DNA of 64,000 bases, from assembly GCA_001784175.1 (NCBI GenBank), contig MFPR01000003.1:1-64000 (forward strand), given 5' to 3'. Below the pieces are notes generated by a model. It searched no databases. It saw nothing but the letters and a program-made list of their open reading frames with translations, and was not told where the DNA came from. Each line of letters opens with the position of its first letter. Within the stretch, counting starts at the first letter, position 1. The translations under genes and the position numbers were made by a program. Positions 1 through 8,464 of the stretch are shown in pieces. Origin of the DNA: Candidatus Lindowbacteria bacterium RIFCSPLOWO2_12_FULL_62_27. GTDB lineage: Bacteria > Lindowbacteria > 2-12-FULL-62-27.

Positions 1-72
1 TTCATCAGCATGACCTCCTGTTTTTTGGTGTTGTCCTTCGTCAGTCAACACCTTAGCGAGGTCATGCATCAT
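1..72 (-). other. Possible 5' end of a leftward gene cut by the window edge
   Basis: Read leftward, a frame opens at tandem ATG codons (67-72) and stays open to the edge. Inside it a strong Shine-Dalgarno AGGAGG (14-19, complement) stands 8 nt before an ATG at 3-5. A gene, or two small overlapping genes, may therefore run out of the window to the left. Only 24 codons are visible and no family can be recognised. Confidence 0.2.
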
Positions 73-89
73 TTTTCAACTAATTTTAG

Positions 90-401
90 GACAAACTCAA
101 ATCAGGATTTGATGTTTCAACCGTATATGATGAGGGGTTGTCCGGAAAATTGGACGAAGACCTCTGGCCCATAGTCCAAAAAGAAAATCGATTTTTGATT
201 ACGGCAGATAAAGAATTTGGAGATATTCGAAAATATCCGCCGGGGACACACGCCGGTGTATTGATGCTACGTCCTGACAATGAAAGTATCCAAAACTATT
301 TGAGGCTATTGGAATCCGTTCTGAAAGAATCTCTATTGGAAAATCTTTCTAAGAAAACTGCTGTGGTAACAAACAGAGGTTTGAGGGTACGGACATCATG
401 A
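90..401 (+). pseudogene. 5'-truncated DUF5615 PIN-like toxin
   Basis: The readable frame matches the middle and end of DUF5615 (Mut7-C/PIN-like) toxins: a GFDV...YDEGLSG stretch, then FLITADKEFGDI, where the acidic residues align with the family's THDKDFGDL, then an IxxYLRLLE helix. DUF5615 proteins normally begin with an LLDEN(L) strand that supplies a metal-binding aspartate. Here the frame is closed by TAG at 87-89 and the first strand is absent in all three frames. Translation could only start at TTG 138. I read it as a decayed toxin gene without a visible partner. A functional short form is possible but less likely. Confidence 0.55.
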
Positions 402-718
402 GAAACCGGCCCGCTCCGGCCATCGTGGCCTACGCGGGGGCGGCTGACACGGCACTCACGGCGGTCGGGATCAGGCAACTTCTGTCGGAGGCACTCGTTA
501 CACAGCATTAAAGCGGTAATAGTCCCGGACGGCGGTCCTACCGAGCTTGAATGGGGGGGCGGGGCCGTGGGGGGGCGGGGCCGGGTATTGACTATCGTGA
601 CTTATTTAATTTGAGCAAAAGTCAATTAAGTCAATACCCGTCCCCCGGCTCACGGCTCACGTCCCATTGGGCCTATGCGCCCAGATATCTCAGGGTCCCT
701 TCGGCATTGACAAGTATG
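402..718. other. Non-coding stretch with a gene-tail remnant
   Basis: No convincing gene. Bases 513-552 match 1158-1197 (the end of the amylase gene) with only about four differences. Read on the minus strand they give FKLGRTAVRDYYRF, the tail of a CFI-box-like C-terminal domain, so this is probably the stub of another gene carrying that tail. A G-rich tract (554-582) leads into the hairpin repeat at 582-640. The open frame over 551-718 is low-complexity and resembles no protein. Confidence 0.4.
582..640. repeat. Palindromic repeat with 22-nt arms, third arm at 3682
   Basis: Arms 582-603 and 619-640 are inverted copies of a motif beginning cgggtattgact. The right arm, inverted, differs at a single position from 3682-3703 in the pullulanase signal-peptide region. 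The left arm differs from that copy at three positions. A 15-nt AT-rich loop (ttatttaatttgagc-type) separates the arms. This is the layout of a REP/MITE-like element. Confidence 0.6.
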
Positions 719-835
719 CAGTTCTTCGTATACATGGCCATGGCAAAACTTGAGAAGCTGGAAAAGGCGGGCCGTTACCATCGGCGGATTCTTGAGGATG
801 CCGTGAAAACCATCAAAGAAAGTGAGGTGTCGTGA
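719..835 (+). CDS. Small hypothetical protein before the UPF0175 gene
   Basis: A 38-residue charged frame (ATG 719; further ATGs at 734 and 740) ends one base before the ATG of the next gene, which suggests translational coupling. The end of this gene (GTGAGGTG) also supplies the next gene's ribosome site. The product would be a Lys/Glu-rich helix with a KTIKESE tail. No family is recognised, and no Shine-Dalgarno precedes it. It may be the stump of a longer gene. Confidence 0.25.
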   Translation, partial: QFFVYMAMAKLEKLEKAGRYHRRILEDAVKTIKESEVS

Positions 836-1135
836 ATGCCGCAGCATGTCATGAGTATTCGATTCAGTCCTGAGGAATTCAAAAAGATACGGCTGGCCGC
901 CGAACGGGAGGAAAAGGAAAAATCCCGAATGGCCCGGGAACTCATGCTGGATGGCCTGAAGTTCAAGATGCTTCTCGCCTACCGGGAGGGAAACGCCTCG
1001 CTCACGACGCTCGGCCAAACCCTCGGCATGTGTCTCAGCGAAACCATCGATTTTCTGGCCCTCTTCGGCATCCCCGCGCCCATCAGCTATGACGACCACC
1101 TTCAGGCGCTGGAAACCGCCCGGCGGTGTCTGTAA
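836..1135 (+). CDS. UPF0175/RHH-type antitoxin-like protein
   Basis: This 99-residue protein has an N-terminal ribbon-helix-helix-like segment (SIRFSPEEFKKIRLAAERE, residues 7-25). A UPF0175 C-terminal half follows: LLAYREGNASLTTLGQTLG, then a MCLSETIDFLALFGIP helix-turn. UPF0175 proteins usually act as antitoxins beside DUF3368 PIN toxins. No such toxin lies next to it here; the only PIN-like gene nearby is the headless one upstream. It is therefore probably an orphan. Its 3' end overlaps the convergent amylase gene by 53 bp. Confidence 0.65.
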   Translation: MPQHVMSIRFSPEEFKKIRLAAEREEKEKSRMARELMLDGLKFKMLLAYREGNASLTTLGQTLGMCLSETIDFLALFGIPAPISYDDHLQALETARRCL

Positions 1136-2921
1136 CCGGTTTGCGCCTTTGCGACCGGCGGTAATAGTCCTGCACGGCGGTCCTTCCGAGCTTGAATTGC
1201 ATGAAACAATCACGCGCCGCCCGCAGGAAACTCGCGATCGCCGGTGTGTGAAGGGTCCGGTTCAGAATGCATTCGGCCGGCAGTCTGAAGAGCGTGGCCG
1301 GCAGGCAGGCTTCGATTCTCGGGGTGTCCTTCGATGCGTAAATTTTTGCGCTCAGGCTGGAGACGGAAATGCTGATCTGGTTGGTCTCCGCCACGTTATT
1401 TCCGGTCAGGACCGTGTCGGCGACATCGAACAGGTTGTACAAGGTTGTCCCGCCCGGATAGGATGTCGAGATACCGGAATCACCGGATTTGGTTGATGAC
1501 GCGGTATTGAGCACGATCAACAACTCCGCGTCCGTGTCTTTGCGGCTGTAAGCGTAAATCCCGCTTCCGGCTGAATCGGTCCGCCGTTCGATCTGGTCGC
1601 CCCGCCGGAGCGCGGACCATTGCCGCCGGAGGGACGCGAGCTGCTGAGTATGGCAAAACAATTCGTGAGACTGATTGAAGTTGTCTCCATCGGATGGTCC
1701 GAAATCCCATGATCCGTCCCACATGTCCTCGCGATTATAGGGGTCGCTCCCGCCATCGAATCCCTGTTCGGTGCCGTAATAGAGCACAGGAACGCCGGCG
1801 GATGTCAGGAGAAACGTCACCGCGAGTTTCAAGTTGGAATGGTACGCGGCGGCGTTGCCGGCCGGGAGGAAGCGGGCCATGTCGTGGTTGTCGAGAAACG
1901 TGACCAGGCGGTCTCTGCTCGAAGTGTCGTAGAGCGACAGATTCCTGTAGGTGGCACTGATTTCGCTTGTGGCGGCGCTCTCTTTGAACACCCGTTTGAC
2001 CGTGTTCTGCATCGGAAAGTGGAGCATCGAATCGAACACAAACGTGTCGCCGGATACCTTTCCCGTATAGGATCCGATCTTTGTGTCATCATACTCGAAA
2101 TCCTCTCCAAACAGGAAAAACCGGGCCTTGCCGGCGGTCTGGGCCGCCTGGCGGAGGGCGGGGCAGAAGAACTGCCAGAACCCGTATTCGGCGTGTTTGA
2201 CCGTGTCGATGCGAAATCCGTCGGCGTCCGATTCCTGCATCCACCACGCATGCACCTGCAACAGCGCGTTGCGGACGGTCGAGGACTCCGTTTTCAGGTC
2301 ATCGAGTCCGGACAGTTCCCCGAAGATGAGCTGGCCGCTGTCACTGAAATTCTGAATGCCGCCGTGCGCGTGATAGAAATTCAGATTCGCGAACGTGTCG
2401 GGCTGATGCTGGTTGCCGGAATTATGATACTGGAGCGCATACGTGGCCGGGTATTGAAATGTGTACGTCCCGGCCGTGGTGCCGATGAGATCGGCCGTGT
2501 GATTGGCGACGATATCGAGAATCAGAACCATACTGCGGGCGTGCAAATCCGCCGACAGGTCCTTCAGATCCTGCAGGGTCCCCAGTTTGGGATCGATCGA
2601 CAGAAAGTCCTGCGCCGCATACCCATGATAGGCCTTGTAATTCTTGACGACCGGCGTGATCCAGACGCCGGTCGCGCCGAGCGCCTGAATATAGTCCAGT
2701 TGATTGCGGATGCCCTTGAGATCCCCGCCGTGAATTCCGGACCCGTTGGTCGGCTCGTAGGTCCCATTGGATTCATTGTTCGACGGATCCCCGTCGGAGA
2801 ACCGATCGGTCACGATGAAATAGATGAATTGGTCCCTCCAGTCCGCAGGCGAAGCTTGAAGGGCGGTTGACGCAGCCGAGGATCCGATCATAAAACACAG
2901 GCAAAGAATCAAATGGACCAT
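1083..2921 (-). CDS. Secreted alpha-amylase (GH13)
   Basis: A GH13 glycosidase that hydrolyses alpha-1,4-glucans outside the cytoplasm. The chosen ATG gives a signal peptide (MVHLILCLCFMIGSS); an ATG at 2990 would add 23 uncharged residues before it. The barrel shows all GH13 regions: I LILDIVANH (about 140), II DGFRIDTVKH with the nucleophile Asp (about 235), III FLFGEDF with the acid/base Glu (about 271), IV FLDNHDMARF (about 346). The tail (CLPATLFRLP... FLRAARDCFMQFKLGRTAVQDYYRR) resembles a degenerate CFI-box domain, a C-terminal module of exported proteins in several phyla. It is divergent from the Phd/VapC pair and lies near a second starch-degrading enzyme. Function is confident; exact specificity is not. 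Confidence 0.9.
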   Translation of the reverse strand: MVHLILCLCFMIGSSAASTALQASPADWRDQFIYFIVTDRFSDGDPSNNESNGTYEPTNGSGIHGGDLKGIRNQLDYIQALGATGVWITPVVKNYKAYHGYAAQDFLSIDPKLGTLQDLKDLSADLHARSMVLILDIVANHTADLIGTTAGTYTFQYPATYALQYHNSGNQHQPDTFANLNFYHAHGGIQNFSDSGQLIFGELSGLDDLKTESSTVRNALLQVHAWWMQESDADGFRIDTVKHAEYGFWQFFCPALRQAAQTAGKARFFLFGEDFEYDDTKIGSYTGKVSGDTFVFDSMLHFPMQNTVKRVFKESAATSEISATYRNLSLYDTSSRDRLVTFLDNHDMARFLPAGNAAAYHSNLKLAVTFLLTSAGVPVLYYGTEQGFDGGSDPYNREDMWDGSWDFGPSDGDNFNQSHELFCHTQQLASLRRQWSALRRGDQIERRTDSAGSGIYAYSRKDTDAELLIVLNTASSTKSGDSGISTSYPGGTTLYNLFDVADTVLTGNNVAETNQISISVSSLSAKIYASKDTPRIEACLPATLFRLPAECILNRTLHTPAIASFLRAARDCFMQFKLGRTAVQDYYRRSQRRKPVTDTAGRFPAPEGGRHS

Positions 2922-2983
2922 ACGCTGAAGGGCAGCATACCTTATTCGGGGCGCCCGGGGGCCGGGTTCATGGCCGAAAGCGT

Positions 2984-3012
2984 TTGACATGATCCAATTT
3001 ATAGTCTATTAT
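2984..3012 (+). promoter_or_regulatory. Strong sigma70-type promoter of the Phd/VapC operon
   Basis: TTGACA (2984-2989) and TATTAT (3007-3012) are separated by 17 bp, near the ideal. The first ATG of the antitoxin (3019) lies only 6 nt after the -10 box, at the expected transcription start. The message would be leaderless, or would use the second ATG at 3025 with almost no leader. Confidence 0.7.
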
Positions 3013-3018
3013 TTGACC

Positions 3019-3261
3019 ATGAAGATGATCAACATTGCCGAGTTCAAAACGCATGCGAGCAAGTATCTCGCGGCGGTTGAAAGGGGCGAGGAGGTTCTGA
3101 TCGCGAAACGGAACGTGCCGATCGCCAGGATTGTTCCCAACGGCCGGCCGGCGCATCGGAACCGTCCCAAGCCCGGGCTCATGGCCGGCACCGTTCGGAT
3201 TCGCGGGGACATCGTTTCGCCTGCCATCGACCTGTCCGAGTGGGACGTCATGAAGTCGTGA
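3019..3261 (+). CDS. Phd/YefM-family antitoxin
   Basis: An 80-residue antitoxin with the typical Phd start MINIAEFKTHASKYLAAVE, followed by EEVLIAKRNVPIARIVP, the DNA-binding dimer fold of type II antitoxins. The C-terminal part (AIDLSEWDVMKS) should wrap the toxin. Its TGA overlaps the toxin's GTG (GTGA), the usual coupling that keeps antitoxin in excess. Autorepression of the promoter just upstream is expected for the family. The start may be 3019 or 3025. Confidence 0.88.
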   Translation: MKMINIAEFKTHASKYLAAVERGEEVLIAKRNVPIARIVPNGRPAHRNRPKPGLMAGTVRIRGDIVSPAIDLSEWDVMKS

Positions 3262-3659
3262 CACGGGGTGCGCTACTCGACACGTGTGTCGTGATCTGGT
3301 GGGCAAACGGCAACACCCGAAAAATTTCAGTGGCCGCCGACCGGCTGCTGCGCAGTCCGGACACCGTCGTTTCGCTCGCCGCTTTCAGCATCGTGGAAAT
3401 AGCCGTATTGACGGAACGAAAACGGCTTACCTTGGACAAACATTGGAAACTCTGGGTCCGGCAGACCGTTTCCGTCTACGGATGGAGCGTCCTGCCGGCA
3501 ACGTGGGAGGTCATGGAGGAGGCATACAGTTTGCCAGGCGAGATGCACGGCGATCCCGCCGACCGGATTTTAGTTGCGACCGCGCGATTGAACGGTTTGA
3601 CTCTGGTGACCCCGGACGAAAAACTCCTCAATTATCCGCATGTCGAAACGCTCTGGTGA
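3258..3659 (+). CDS. vapC: VapC-like PIN-domain toxin
   Basis: A 133-residue PIN ribonuclease. Acidic catalytic positions are visible: Asp in ALLDTCVVIWW, Glu in FSIVEIAVL, and Asp in HGDPADRILVATA, with the final LVTPDEKLL strand. PIN toxins cleave RNA with Mg or Mn. GTG 3258 is chosen because it forms the four-base overlap with the antitoxin stop; an earlier ATG at 3240 would add six residues. Full length and all acidic residues suggest an active toxin. Confidence 0.88.
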   Translation: MTRGALLDTCVVIWWANGNTRKISVAADRLLRSPDTVVSLAAFSIVEIAVLTERKRLTLDKHWKLWVRQTVSVYGWSVLPATWEVMEEAYSLPGEMHGDPADRILVATARLNGLTLVTPDEKLLNYPHVETLW

Positions 3660-3666
3660 GGCCAGT

Positions 3667-6453
3667 ATGACCAGGTGGGGCCGGGTATTGACTTTATTGA
3701 CTTATTTCGTCGTCGCGAATGTCGCCGTTGCCGTCGAATTCAAAGTCCATTACCACCGCCCCGAGGCCGACTACGAGGGCTGGGCGCTCTGGAGCTGGAA
3801 CCCGGACACGCAGAAGAGTCAGGAAGTTTTGGCCGAGGCGGACACGGATGAGTTCGGGGCGGTGTATCGCATCGAGACCGATCCGTACGGCGACCTCGGC
3901 AAGATCGGGTTTCTCCCCAAGTTGCGGAACTGGGAGCAGAAAGACGGGCCGGACCGGTTCTGGACGCAGGACCTGGGGCAGGCGGTCTATATCGTCGCGG
4001 CCGACAAGAATCTCTATCAGAGCCCGCCGCCGCTTGTCCTTCGCGTGATTCAGGCCCACGTCGATGCGCCGGACCGGATGCGGATTGTGCTTTCGAAGAG
4101 CGTTCCGGAAGACAGCCTGAAAGCGGACCGCGTGGTTGTCTGGGATGGGCACGGCGGCGAGTTTCGCGCCAAATCCGTCAGCGCCGCCGGGTGGATACAA
4201 AAGCGGGTGAACATGCTCGACGCCGTCCTGGACGGGAACTTTCCGATCGAGTGCCTGTCCGAGGGCCGCGTGATGTACGGTGACTACCGTCCCGGCCCGC
4301 TGATCCCCGGAAAAATTCTGGATGATCCTTCATTCTATTCCGACGTTGAACTGGGCGCGATCTGGTCGGACGCGCGTACGGTTTTCCGGACATTCGCGCC
4401 GACGGCGCTCGAAGTGTCGGTGCGTCTGTATGAAGCGCCCACGGGCGGGGCGCCGAAGGAGTTCGCGATGGAGCGGATCGGCCACGGGATCTGGGAGGCG
4501 TCGGTCGAAGGGGATATGCGGAACGTATATTACAAATTTCACACGCGTCTTTCGGACGGCGAATTCGAAGTGGTCGACCCGTATTCGCGCAGCAACACCG
4601 CGCACAACGGCCGGTGCATGGTCGTGGCCGACGCGACGCCGGTCGCGCCGCCGCCGGCCTTCGCGCCGGAGGACGCCATCATCTACGAGCTTCACATCAG
4701 AGACTTCACGATCGACCCGGCCGCCGGCGTTTCCACGCAGCATCGCGGGAAATACCTGGGTCTGACCGAGGAGGGCACGCGGTTCTCGGAGGACCGGACG
4801 ATCCGGACTGCGCTTGACCATCTGAAGGAACTCGGCGTGAACGTCGTGCAGATCCTGCCGTTCCAGGACTTCGACAACAACGAGTCGTCGGAGGCCTACA
4901 ACTGGGGCTACATGCCCTACCATTTCAATTCGCCGGACGGCTGGTTCGCCACGCGCCGGGACGACGCGACGCGTGTGCGCGAGGTCAAGCGGATGGTCGG
5001 CGCGCTGCACCGCGCCGGCATCAAAGTCGTGATGGACGTCGTCTACAACCACACCGCCGAAGGCAGTCCGCAGGTGCGGATGAGTTTCAACGGCCTCGCG
5101 CCGAATTATTACTACCGCACCCGGCCGGACGGCTCGTATTGGAACGGGTCCGGCACCGGAAACGAATTTCGCTCCGAGGCGCCCATGGTCCGCAAGTACA
5201 TCGTCGACTCGCTGACCTACTGGGTGCGGGAATACGACATCGACGGATTCCGGTTTGACCTGATGGGACTCATTGATCTTGAGACCTGCAAGCAGGTCGT
5301 CGCGGAGGTCCGAAAGATCAAACCCGACGCGCTGATTTACGGCGAGCCTTGGGCCGCCGGGGAGACGCCGATCGACAAAACCGAAAAGGGTGATCAGCGG
5401 GGGCTGGGGTTCGGTGTGTTCAACGACCATTTCCGCGACGGCATTCGCGGCAGCACCTTCAACAAGAATCCGGGGTTCGCGCAGGGCTGGCCGGAAAACC
5501 AGCGCATCAAGAAAGGCGTGAAGGGCAGTATCACCGACTTCACGAAGGCGCCGATCGAAACGATCAATTACTGCGAGGCCCACGACAACCATACGTTCTG
5601 GGACCGGCTCCAGTTCACGACCGAACCGGCCTACGGCGTGACGCACGAGGAGAAGAAAAAAATGCAGAAACTGGCCGGCGCGCTGATCCTCACATCGCAG
5701 GGCGTGCCGTTCCTTCACGCCGGTCAGGAACTGCTCCGAACCAAGGACGGCGAGGACAACAGCTACAACAAGCCGGATGCCGTCAACCAGATTCACTGGC
5801 GCTGGAAAAAGGAGAACTGGGACGTGTTCGCGTATTACCGCGATCTCATTCACCTTCGTCGCCGCCACCCGATGTTCCGGATGAAGACCGCCGCGGAGAT
5901 CAAGGATCATTTGTTTTTGCTCGACGACGATCTCGGATACCCGGTGCCGTCCGCCGCCGTCGGATACGTTTTGAATCGCGGTACCAGCGGGGACAACTGG
6001 ACCGCGGCGGTGGTGCTGTTCAATGCCAAACCCACGCCGACCGAGTTTCAGGTTCCGGAGGCGTTCTGGACGCCGGTCGCGCTCGGCGAGCCGGATTCGC
6101 CGGTCTTTTCAAAACCCACCGGCGAGGCCGGCGTGATCCGCGTGCCGGGCCGGTCGGCGGCGATTTATTACAGCACGGACGAGACGGTGTTCGAAACCAA
6201 GATCAAGCCCCGGCTGGTGTTTCGAAAATCCAAAGTGCAAAAGTTCTCGGTCAAGGCCCCGAAAGCCGGCCGTGTCGCGGTTGCCGGGTCATTCAACGGA
6301 TGGCGCAAGGACGAACTTTTCATGGAAAAACATCCGGATGGCACTTGGACTGCCGAACTCGAGCTGGAATTCGGCGCTTACGAATTCAAGTATGTCGCCG
6401 ACGACAACTGGGAGACGCTCAACAAGGACAACCTGAAAATAGAAGTTCGCTGA
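3667..6453 (+). CDS. pulA: Secreted type I pullulanase
   Basis: A 928-residue debranching enzyme for alpha-1,6 bonds of pullulan, starch or glycogen. Order: signal peptide (1-22), CBM41-like starch-binding domain with FKVHYHRP...YEGWALWSW (24-120), CBM48-like module (about 225-330), GH13 barrel, and a second AMPK-type CBM48 at the end (VAVAGSFNGWR, about 875-928). The pullulanase signature is YNWGYMP (about 411; YNWGYDP in most relatives). Catalytic regions are VVMDVVYNHT, DGFRFDLMG (nucleophile Asp about 529), IYGEPWA (Glu about 559) and EAHDNHTFWD. ATG 3667 has GAGG six bases upstream. The DNA for residues 6-13 carries one arm of the hairpin repeat found at 582. It probably acts with the secreted amylase. 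Confidence 0.92.
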   Translation: MTRWGRVLTLLTYFVVANVAVAVEFKVHYHRPEADYEGWALWSWNPDTQKSQEVLAEADTDEFGAVYRIETDPYGDLGKIGFLPKLRNWEQKDGPDRFWTQDLGQAVYIVAADKNLYQSPPPLVLRVIQAHVDAPDRMRIVLSKSVPEDSLKADRVVVWDGHGGEFRAKSVSAAGWIQKRVNMLDAVLDGNFPIECLSEGRVMYGDYRPGPLIPGKILDDPSFYSDVELGAIWSDARTVFRTFAPTALEVSVRLYEAPTGGAPKEFAMERIGHGIWEASVEGDMRNVYYKFHTRLSDGEFEVVDPYSRSNTAHNGRCMVVADATPVAPPPAFAPEDAIIYELHIRDFTIDPAAGVSTQHRGKYLGLTEEGTRFSEDRTIRTALDHLKELGVNVVQILPFQDFDNNESSEAYNWGYMPYHFNSPDGWFATRRDDATRVREVKRMVGALHRAGIKVVMDVVYNHTAEGSPQVRMSFNGLAPNYYYRTRPDGSYWNGSGTGNEFRSEAPMVRKYIVDSLTYWVREYDIDGFRFDLMGLIDLETCKQVVAEVRKIKPDALIYGEPWAAGETPIDKTEKGDQRGLGFGVFNDHFRDGIRGSTFNKNPGFAQGWPENQRIKKGVKGSITDFTKAPIETINYCEAHDNHTFWDRLQFTTEPAYGVTHEEKKKMQKLAGALILTSQGVPFLHAGQELLRTKDGEDNSYNKPDAVNQIHWRWKKENWDVFAYYRDLIHLRRRHPMFRMKTAAEIKDHLFLLDDDLGYPVPSAAVGYVLNRGTSGDNWTAAVVLFNAKPTPTEFQVPEAFWTPVALGEPDSPVFSKPTGEAGVIRVPGRSAAIYYSTDETVFETKIKPRLVFRKSKVQKFSVKAPKAGRVAVAGSFNGWRKDELFMEKHPDGTWTAELELEFGAYEFKYVADDNWETLNKDNLKIEVR

Positions 6454-6455
6454 GG

Positions 6456-7400
6456 CTACATCCACACTTCCGGCCGGCCCAGCGCCATGCGGCGGCGGGC
6501 CATGCAGTAGAGGCGGATCCGGTACATGCGCCGCGCGTTTTTCAGGAGCGGCCCCAGCCCGATTTCATCCCGGCAGACCGTCCAGAGTTCACGGAATGTG
6601 AGCGTCGACCAGGAGCCGCAGAAGAGGGTGGCCAGTTCCAGCGGCGTGATGCCGGGCCTCGCTTTTTTGGCCCTCCCCATGATGTGCCGGCAGACTTCGA
6701 GGCCGAATCCGCACCGGCCGCCGAGAAGGTCCGTGTCGCTGACGCCGGGCCGCATGTCCCACACGAGGCCCTTCGCGTTCACCAGCGCGATGCGGTCGCC
6801 GGGCGCCAAAAACGGCAGCGCGGTCGCCTCCGGGAACCGGTCGTCGACAAAGGTTTCCGCCTCCAGCAGGAGTTTTTTCTCCGTGATCGTGCATCCGTGC
6901 AGGCTCCAGATGGGCGTGCTTGGAATGATGTCGAGAATTTCCTCCCGCGTCAGCGTCTTGTAGGTATCGACCTTCATCCGCCGGAGCACGGGCTGGTTGA
7001 TCTGGATGGTCGGCGCGCCGGGAATGCGGAGCGTCATGGACCCGACGGCCATGCGGATGCCCGGCGCCTCGTCGATCGGGCGCATCATACGTTCGAGATA
7101 ATCCTCGTCCTGAACGTGGTCGTTGCCGTCATGAACCATGATGTAGTCGCCCCGGCTGTCCTCGTGGAGGAGCTTGCGATACTGCGCGACGCGTTTGATG
7201 TTGGTCGCGTTGCGTTCGAATCGGATGCGGCTGTCGCGCTGCGCCCACTGGCGGACTTTGTCGGGCGTGTCATCGGTTGAAGCGTCGTCGCGGACGACGA
7301 ATTCAACGTTCCTGTATTTCTGGCGTGTGAGTTGCTCGAGACACTTGTCCACATACTCCCGGTCATTATGGACCGGGACCAGAACCGACAGGCGCGGCAT
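6456..7400 (-). CDS. Family 2 glycosyltransferase
   Basis: An inverting GT-A glycosyltransferase of 314 residues. The N-terminus PRLSVLVPVHNDREYV is the GT2 opening. DDASTDDTP carries the nucleotide-sugar aspartates, and IMVHDGNDHV sits at the DxD position. The second half is more variable and would set the acceptor. It is the last gene of a leftward operon with an epimerase and a methyltransferase, so it probably adds a sugar to a surface glycan. ATG 7400 is preferred; an upstream start would add only MGVNA. Confidence 0.85.
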   Translation of the reverse strand: MPRLSVLVPVHNDREYVDKCLEQLTRQKYRNVEFVVRDDASTDDTPDKVRQWAQRDSRIRFERNATNIKRVAQYRKLLHEDSRGDYIMVHDGNDHVQDEDYLERMMRPIDEAPGIRMAVGSMTLRIPGAPTIQINQPVLRRMKVDTYKTLTREEILDIIPSTPIWSLHGCTITEKKLLLEAETFVDDRFPEATALPFLAPGDRIALVNAKGLVWDMRPGVSDTDLLGGRCGFGLEVCRHIMGRAKKARPGITPLELATLFCGSWSTLTFRELWTVCRDEIGLGPLLKNARRMYRIRLYCMARRRMALGRPEVWM

Positions 7401-7425
7401 GGCGTTCACCCCCACCCCAGCGGTG

Positions 7426-8445
7426 CTAAAACAGCCGATCCTTCCACGTGGCCGGCGTCCGGTCGGTGATCAGTTCGAGCGGCAGGTGATACTCAAACGG
7501 TTTTGTCCCGCGCCGGCGGATCCATTCGACCATCTTGACGAGGCCGTCGTCGAGATTCGTGCTGGTGCGGTATCCAAGAAGCCGGCGCGCCTTCTCGGCC
7601 GAACAATACGCCATCTTGACTTCCATCGGCCGGTCGGCCACATAGACGGGTTTGAGATTTTTGAATCCGATGAGAACGGCGACCTTCCGCGCCAGTTCAT
7701 TGATGCTGACGCAGGTGTATTCCTCGTCCGGCCCGACGTTGATCGCCTCGCCGACGACGGAGCGGTCGAATCCCATCTTGAGGAGCGGATCGACGACGTC
7801 GTCGACGAAGGAAAACGCGCGTTTCTGCTCGCCGTCCCCGTAGATGATCGGCTGGCGGCCCTGGAGCATGAGGTTGATCATGATCGACGCGACGTTCCGG
7901 TAGGGGTCGTCGTATTTCTGGCGCGTGCCGATGATGTTGTGAGGGATCGCGTGCGTATATTCGATGCCGTGCGCCTTCGAGAGGCTCTGAATGGCCATCT
8001 CGGCCGCGTACTTGGCGATCCCGTAGGGATCGATCGGCAGGGGCGTCATGTCTTCGGTGAAGGGCAGTTTGGGCTGCTCGCCGTAGCGGGCCATGCTGGA
8101 GCAAAAGACGATGCGGCGCGCGCCGGCAAAAATGGCCGCGCTGGTCACCGCTACCGTGGAGTTATAGGTGTGCAGTGTGACGAGGTTGGGCGAGAAGACG
8201 GACAGCCCCTCGTGTGGCGACGCGGCGCAGTGGTAGACGACTTCCATTCCTTTCAGAAGCGTCTTCATCTTTTCGAAATCGCACGCGTCCGCCTCGTGGA
8301 ATTTGACGTCCGCCGGAACATTGTCCCGGTATCCGCCCAGAAAATTGTCGATCCCGACGACTTGGTGTCCCTGCCCGAGAAGCCGCTCGGAAAGGTGGCT
8401 GCCCAGAAAACCGGCGACGCCGGTTACAAAAACTTTTGCGCACAT
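7426..8445 (-). CDS. NAD-dependent sugar epimerase/dehydratase (extended SDR)
   Basis: A 339-residue extended short-chain dehydrogenase. Residues 4-16 show the Rossmann loop VTGVAGFLGSHL, VVGIDNF supplies the adenosine-ribose Asp, and FCSSMARYG and DPYGIAKYAAE hold the Ser and the Tyr-x-x-x-Lys pair. Close relatives convert UDP- or GDP-sugars (4-epimerases, decarboxylases, dehydratases); the substrate is not decided by sequence. It lies between a methyltransferase and a GT2 enzyme with short gaps, pointing to nucleotide-sugar supply for the same glycan. Confidence 0.85.
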   Translation of the reverse strand: MCAKVFVTGVAGFLGSHLSERLLGQGHQVVGIDNFLGGYRDNVPADVKFHEADACDFEKMKTLLKGMEVVYHCAASPHEGLSVFSPNLVTLHTYNSTVAVTSAAIFAGARRIVFCSSMARYGEQPKLPFTEDMTPLPIDPYGIAKYAAEMAIQSLSKAHGIEYTHAIPHNIIGTRQKYDDPYRNVASIMINLMLQGRQPIIYGDGEQKRAFSFVDDVVDPLLKMGFDRSVVGEAINVGPDEEYTCVSINELARKVAVLIGFKNLKPVYVADRPMEVKMAYCSAEKARRLLGYRTSTNLDDGLVKMVEWIRRRGTKPFEYHLPLELITDRTPATWKDRLF

Positions 8446-8464
8446 TCCGGCTTGTATATATTAC

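Noticed and set aside
97-110. CAAATCAGGATTTG shared with the palindrome at 35905-35918
   Set aside because: A 14-bp match, itself a short palindrome; too short to claim common origin.
4330-5910. A 526-codon minus-strand frame opposite the pullulanase
   Set aside because: His/Arg/Val-rich shadow without a family signature; the catalytic motifs are all on the plus strand.
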